Position numbers and translations under genes: made by a program. The notes beneath the pieces are model-generated. The model was not told the DNA's origin. It ran no database searches and worked only from the letters and a program-made list of their open reading frames with translations. From Verrucomicrobia subdivision 6 bacterium (GTDB taxonomy: Bacteria; Verrucomicrobiota; Verrucomicrobiia; Methylacidiphilales; Verrucolacustridaceae), in assembly GCA_947442065.1 (NCBI GenBank), contig CANEUY010000006.1, positions 1-35,601 of the forward strand: 35,601 nt of DNA, given 5' to 3'. Shown in pieces: positions 33,356 through 35,601 of this stretch (position 1 is the stretch's first letter; each line of letters begins with the position of its first letter).

Positions 33356-33799
33356 ATGGACACGAAACCAATGAGCCAGTCAGAGTTGATGGCTTGGGAG
33401 ATCAAGGCCCGCCGCTGGTTGGTGTTGGGGTTGGCGGGGTTGTTGACCGGAGTGTTTGGAGTGGGGCTACTGACCCTGCAGATGAGCTATGAGATGTTGA
33501 AAAAGACCGAGGTGATGCGGGAGGCAAAAGACCGGATTTTTCAGGATGAAAGAGTCTTGAGGGAGCTAGGAAGCCCACTCCGACTTGGGTGGGCGGTCGC
33601 AGGAGAAATCGAGGATCTTCCAGAGCGGGGAACCGCCCGGTTCAATTTCCATATTTGGGGCCCACGGGGTCGGGCAGCCGTCAATCTGCGTGCAGAAAAG
33701 AACTCCTTGGGAAAATGGAAGTATCTACTTCTTGAGGTGAAGGCGCCGGGTCATCCCGCGATTTCTTGTGCGGACGGATTGCTTCGTCCGGGGACTTAG
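33356..33799 (+). CDS. Coa1-like single-pass membrane protein
   Basis: From the ATG at 33356 (alternatives 33314, 33371) the protein has about 147 residues: one membrane segment (WLVLGLAGLLTGVFGVGLLTL) and an outer domain around AKDRIFQDERVLRELGSPL, GTARFNFHIWGPRGRAAVNL, KNSLGKWKYLLLEVKA. This order, LG-P, GxAxFxxxxxGPxGxAxxxxxxxKxxGxW, resembles the Coa1/Tim21 fold used in cytochrome oxidase assembly. No oxidase gene is here, and Coa1-type domains in bacteria are often of unknown role. Its stop overlaps that of the convergent glucosaminidase gene (TTAG). Confidence 0.6.
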   Translation: MDTKPMSQSELMAWEIKARRWLVLGLAGLLTGVFGVGLLTLQMSYEMLKKTEVMREAKDRIFQDERVLRELGSPLRLGWAVAGEIEDLPERGTARFNFHIWGPRGRAAVNLRAEKNSLGKWKYLLLEVKAPGHPAISCADGLLRPGT

Positions 33800-34674
33800 T
33801 GGGCTCCGGCGGCAGTTTCCGTTTCGTCGACCGGTACGGACTTGGCGACGGCTTCCTTGTTATCCACGATATTTTCGAGAGCGGCATCCAATTGGTCTAG
33901 CCCGTGTTTCTGGATGATGTTGCGGATATGCGTCAGGTAGTCCGTATCCGGGCAATAGCCGGAGGAGAGGATTCCCGAGACAAACTTCACGCCGGACTTT
34001 TCCCCGACATATTTATGGTACCGGTCGTTCGAGAGAAGGAATTGGGCGTATCCTTGAAATCCAGCTCCCAGATTTGGGTAGGCTCGAAAATCAGCCGTGG
34101 TATCGACTCCGCTGTCGCGGGTCGGCATGTTGAGGGCGCGTGCACCAGTCCAGCTGTCGAACGCCTTCATTCCAAAATAATTGTTGTATTCCTTCGCCAG
34201 GATGCTGTTGCCATACCCGGATTCGAAGATGGCCATGGCGAGCACAGCCGAAGCGGGAATCTGGGTGCTGGTCTGGATGAGCATGGCTTCCGGGATTGCG
34301 CTTTCGAGAAAGCGCCGCTGCCGGCCGTTGGCAGAGTCGAGAATTTTTGAAATACGGGTGGCGAGTCCGAGTACATCGGTGGTATCGGAGGTATGCGAGG
34401 CGATTAACCGGGCGATCCGCATGTCCCGTTCTTCGATTTCTTTTTTCTGGGCCAGACGGTTTTGCAGGGAATTCCATTTTTCCTCAAGGTAGCTTTTCGA
34501 GAGAGCTGCGGAGAACTGGGTCACCCCGATCAGGGAGACAACGGCGATTCCGAACAGAATCAACCAGGCAAAATTTGAAAGGACCAGAGTTCCAAACAAA
34601 CCCAGACGGAATTTGGGTTTTTGGGCAAAGGTCTTTCGGGCAATCGCCGGAGTCAAATCAACGATTTGAGGCAT
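33796..34674 (-). CDS. Membrane-anchored GH73-type glucosaminidase
   Basis: A 292-residue protein that probably cuts peptidoglycan between GlcNAc and MurNAc. An N-terminal membrane anchor (about 27-50) is followed by a charged coiled-coil linker to about 85 and the enzyme domain: IPASAVLAMAIFESGYGNSI with the catalytic glutamate at Glu151, EYNNYFGMKA, and YAQFLLSNDRYHKYV. This matches the FlgJ-C/LytF-like glucosaminidase family. The C-terminal tail is acidic. It is not next to flagellar genes, so a general wall-remodelling role is likeliest. Confidence 0.85.
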   Translation of the reverse strand: MPQIVDLTPAIARKTFAQKPKFRLGLFGTLVLSNFAWLILFGIAVVSLIGVTQFSAALSKSYLEEKWNSLQNRLAQKKEIEERDMRIARLIASHTSDTTDVLGLATRISKILDSANGRQRRFLESAIPEAMLIQTSTQIPASAVLAMAIFESGYGNSILAKEYNNYFGMKAFDSWTGARALNMPTRDSGVDTTADFRAYPNLGAGFQGYAQFLLSNDRYHKYVGEKSGVKFVSGILSSGYCPDTDYLTHIRNIIQKHGLDQLDAALENIVDNKEAVAKSVPVDETETAAGAH

Positions 34675-34770
34675 AGATATAATCTTAGGACGGAAGGGGG
34701 AATCGTCAACCCACAGACGAGATGCGTAAAATATTGATAATCAATGACCCGCTTATCTTTTTTTCAGGGC

Positions 34771-35601
34771 TTAACTATGTGATTTTTTTTGATCTTTGAG
34801 TATGGAGGCGACGATGGAAAGGGTCAGAACGCCGATGACAAAGCCAAGGGTCCAAGAGATCGGAAGGTGGACGTAGCCAGAAATGAGCATTTTGACTCCA
34901 ATAAAGGACAGAATGACCGCCAAGCCGACATTCAGGTAGGCAAACAGTTTAATCAGGCCTGCAATGGCAAAATAGAGTGCCCGGAGTCCGAGAACGGCAA
35001 AGGCATTCGAGGTTAGGACAAGGAACGGGTCTCGGGTGATCGCAAGGATGGCGGGGATCGAATCAATTGCGAAAACTAGGTCGGTGGTTCCGAGGGCAAT
35101 CAGGACCAGAAAAAGAGGGGTGCCGACCCACCGATGATTTTGGCGGACAAAGAAATGGCCTTCATGAAAATGAGGGGTGATCGGAATGAATTTCCGGGTC
35201 AGGCGGACGAGGAAATTCTGGTCGGGCTCCACCTTGGCGTCTCCTCCCTTGAGGAGTTTGATCCCCGTGTACACGAGGAGGGCGCCAAACACATAAATGA
35301 GCCAATGGAAGCGGTTGATCATCGCAATGCCGGTAAAAATAAAGAGAGCCCTGAGGAACAAGGCCCCGATGATGCCCCAGAAAAGAGCGGGGAATTGGGA
35401 TTTTTCCGGAACGGCGAAATACCGAAGGAGAACGGCAAAAACAAAAACATTGTCCACACTAAGGGAGAGTTCGACAACGTATCCGGTGAAGAATTCCATG
35501 GCCGGATGAACCCCCAGGGTGAGGGCGATCAGGGCCCCGAAGGCGCAGGCCAAGGCTACCCAACCCGCGGTCGCCTGGAGGGATCGGCGAAGGTCGACCG
35601 G
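34771..35601 (-). CDS. TerC-family integral membrane protein (5' end cut by window edge)
   Basis: The frame is open to the right edge, so the true start is outside. The visible part (about 276 residues) has seven or so membrane segments with the TerC marks: EFFTGYVVELSLSVDNVFVF, with the acidic residues that may bind metal, then LIALGTTDLVFAIDSIPAILAI and ALYFAIAGLI. The VDN and DSIPA motifs are typical. TerC proteins are linked to tellurite resistance and to metal (manganese) export in other bacteria; the transported ion here is not known. An inside TTG at 35553 could start the frame but would drop the usual N-terminal segment. Confidence 0.9.
   Translation of the reverse strand, partial: PVDLRRSLQATAGWVALACAFGALIALTLGVHPAMEFFTGYVVELSLSVDNVFVFAVLLRYFAVPEKSQFPALFWGIIGALFLRALFIFTGIAMINRFHWLIYVFGALLVYTGIKLLKGGDAKVEPDQNFLVRLTRKFIPITPHFHEGHFFVRQNHRWVGTPLFLVLIALGTTDLVFAIDSIPAILAITRDPFLVLTSNAFAVLGLRALYFAIAGLIKLFAYLNVGLAVILSFIGVKMLISGYVHLPISWTLGFVIGVLTLSIVASILKDQKKSHS

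Noticed and set aside
33860-33868. Another DnaA-box-like TTATCCACG
   Set aside because: It lies inside the glucosaminidase coding sequence and differs by one base, so chance is enough.
1-35601. CRISPR array, insertion sequence, integrase, prophage or toxin-antitoxin module
   Set aside because: No repeat-spacer pattern, terminal inverted repeats, transposase motifs or phage genes are seen; the region reads as ordinary chromosome.

Overview
The window looks like a chromosomal segment of a bacterium of the PVC group, most probably Verrucomicrobiota. Pointers are a stand-alone SWIB-domain protein next to a basic winged-helix protein (29967-30751), a Gram-negative envelope (LpxA, outer-membrane barrel, GDP-fucose genes), the CDP-alcohol pssA/psd pair, weak or missing Shine-Dalgarno sequences at many starts, and a G-rich mid-50s %GC coding style. 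This placement is inference from gene content only. I see no insertion sequence, integrase, phage module or CRISPR array, and no gene-free stretch longer than 300 bases; the longest gap is about 120 bases (30225-30346).

Layout. Left edge: a truncated Tat-exported protein and sppA on the minus strand. 1460-12384: a nearly continuous plus-strand block tilS-ftsH-folP-sufT-hisA-uvrD-miaA-hflX-radC-lpxA, with several start/stop overlaps and one 137-base hflX/radC overlap. 12381-17798: a minus-strand unit of a glycine-zipper membrane protein, a CHASE2 adenylate cyclase, a HAD hydrolase and an outer-membrane barrel protein. 17894-20917: a pterin carbinolamine dehydratase, gmd-fcl (GDP-L-fucose) and a class I amidotransferase. 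20956-23963: dnaB, an unknown small gene and a GT28-type glycosyltransferase on the minus strand. 24110-27815: maf, a thioredoxin-fold lipoprotein without its cysteines, a cyclic-nucleotide-binding/FHA protein, a 48-residue membrane peptide, pssA and psd. 27845-30843: cofG-cofH (the two halves of FO synthase), SWIB, a strong terminator, a basic winged-helix protein and tRNA-Ser(UGA). 30869-35601: an NAD-binding epimerase-like gene, a coupled pair of a pteridine-reductase-like SDR and a divergent DHPS paralogue, a Coa1-like protein, a GH73-like glucosaminidase and the edge-truncated TerC.

How the genes fit together. The first block is housekeeping (tRNA modification, proteolysis, folate, Fe-S assembly, histidine, repair, lipid A). 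Two themes stand out. One is pterin/deazaflavin cofactor chemistry: canonical FolP, a carbinolamine dehydratase, a divergent DHPS paralogue translationally coupled to a PTR1-like reductase, and CofG/CofH. The other is cAMP signalling: a CHASE2-class III cyclase and, 9 kb away, a soluble protein joining a cyclic-nucleotide-binding domain to an FHA domain. The DHPS-like/PTR1-like pair is the best candidate for an undescribed system; cofGH is the best candidate for an unexpected known pathway.
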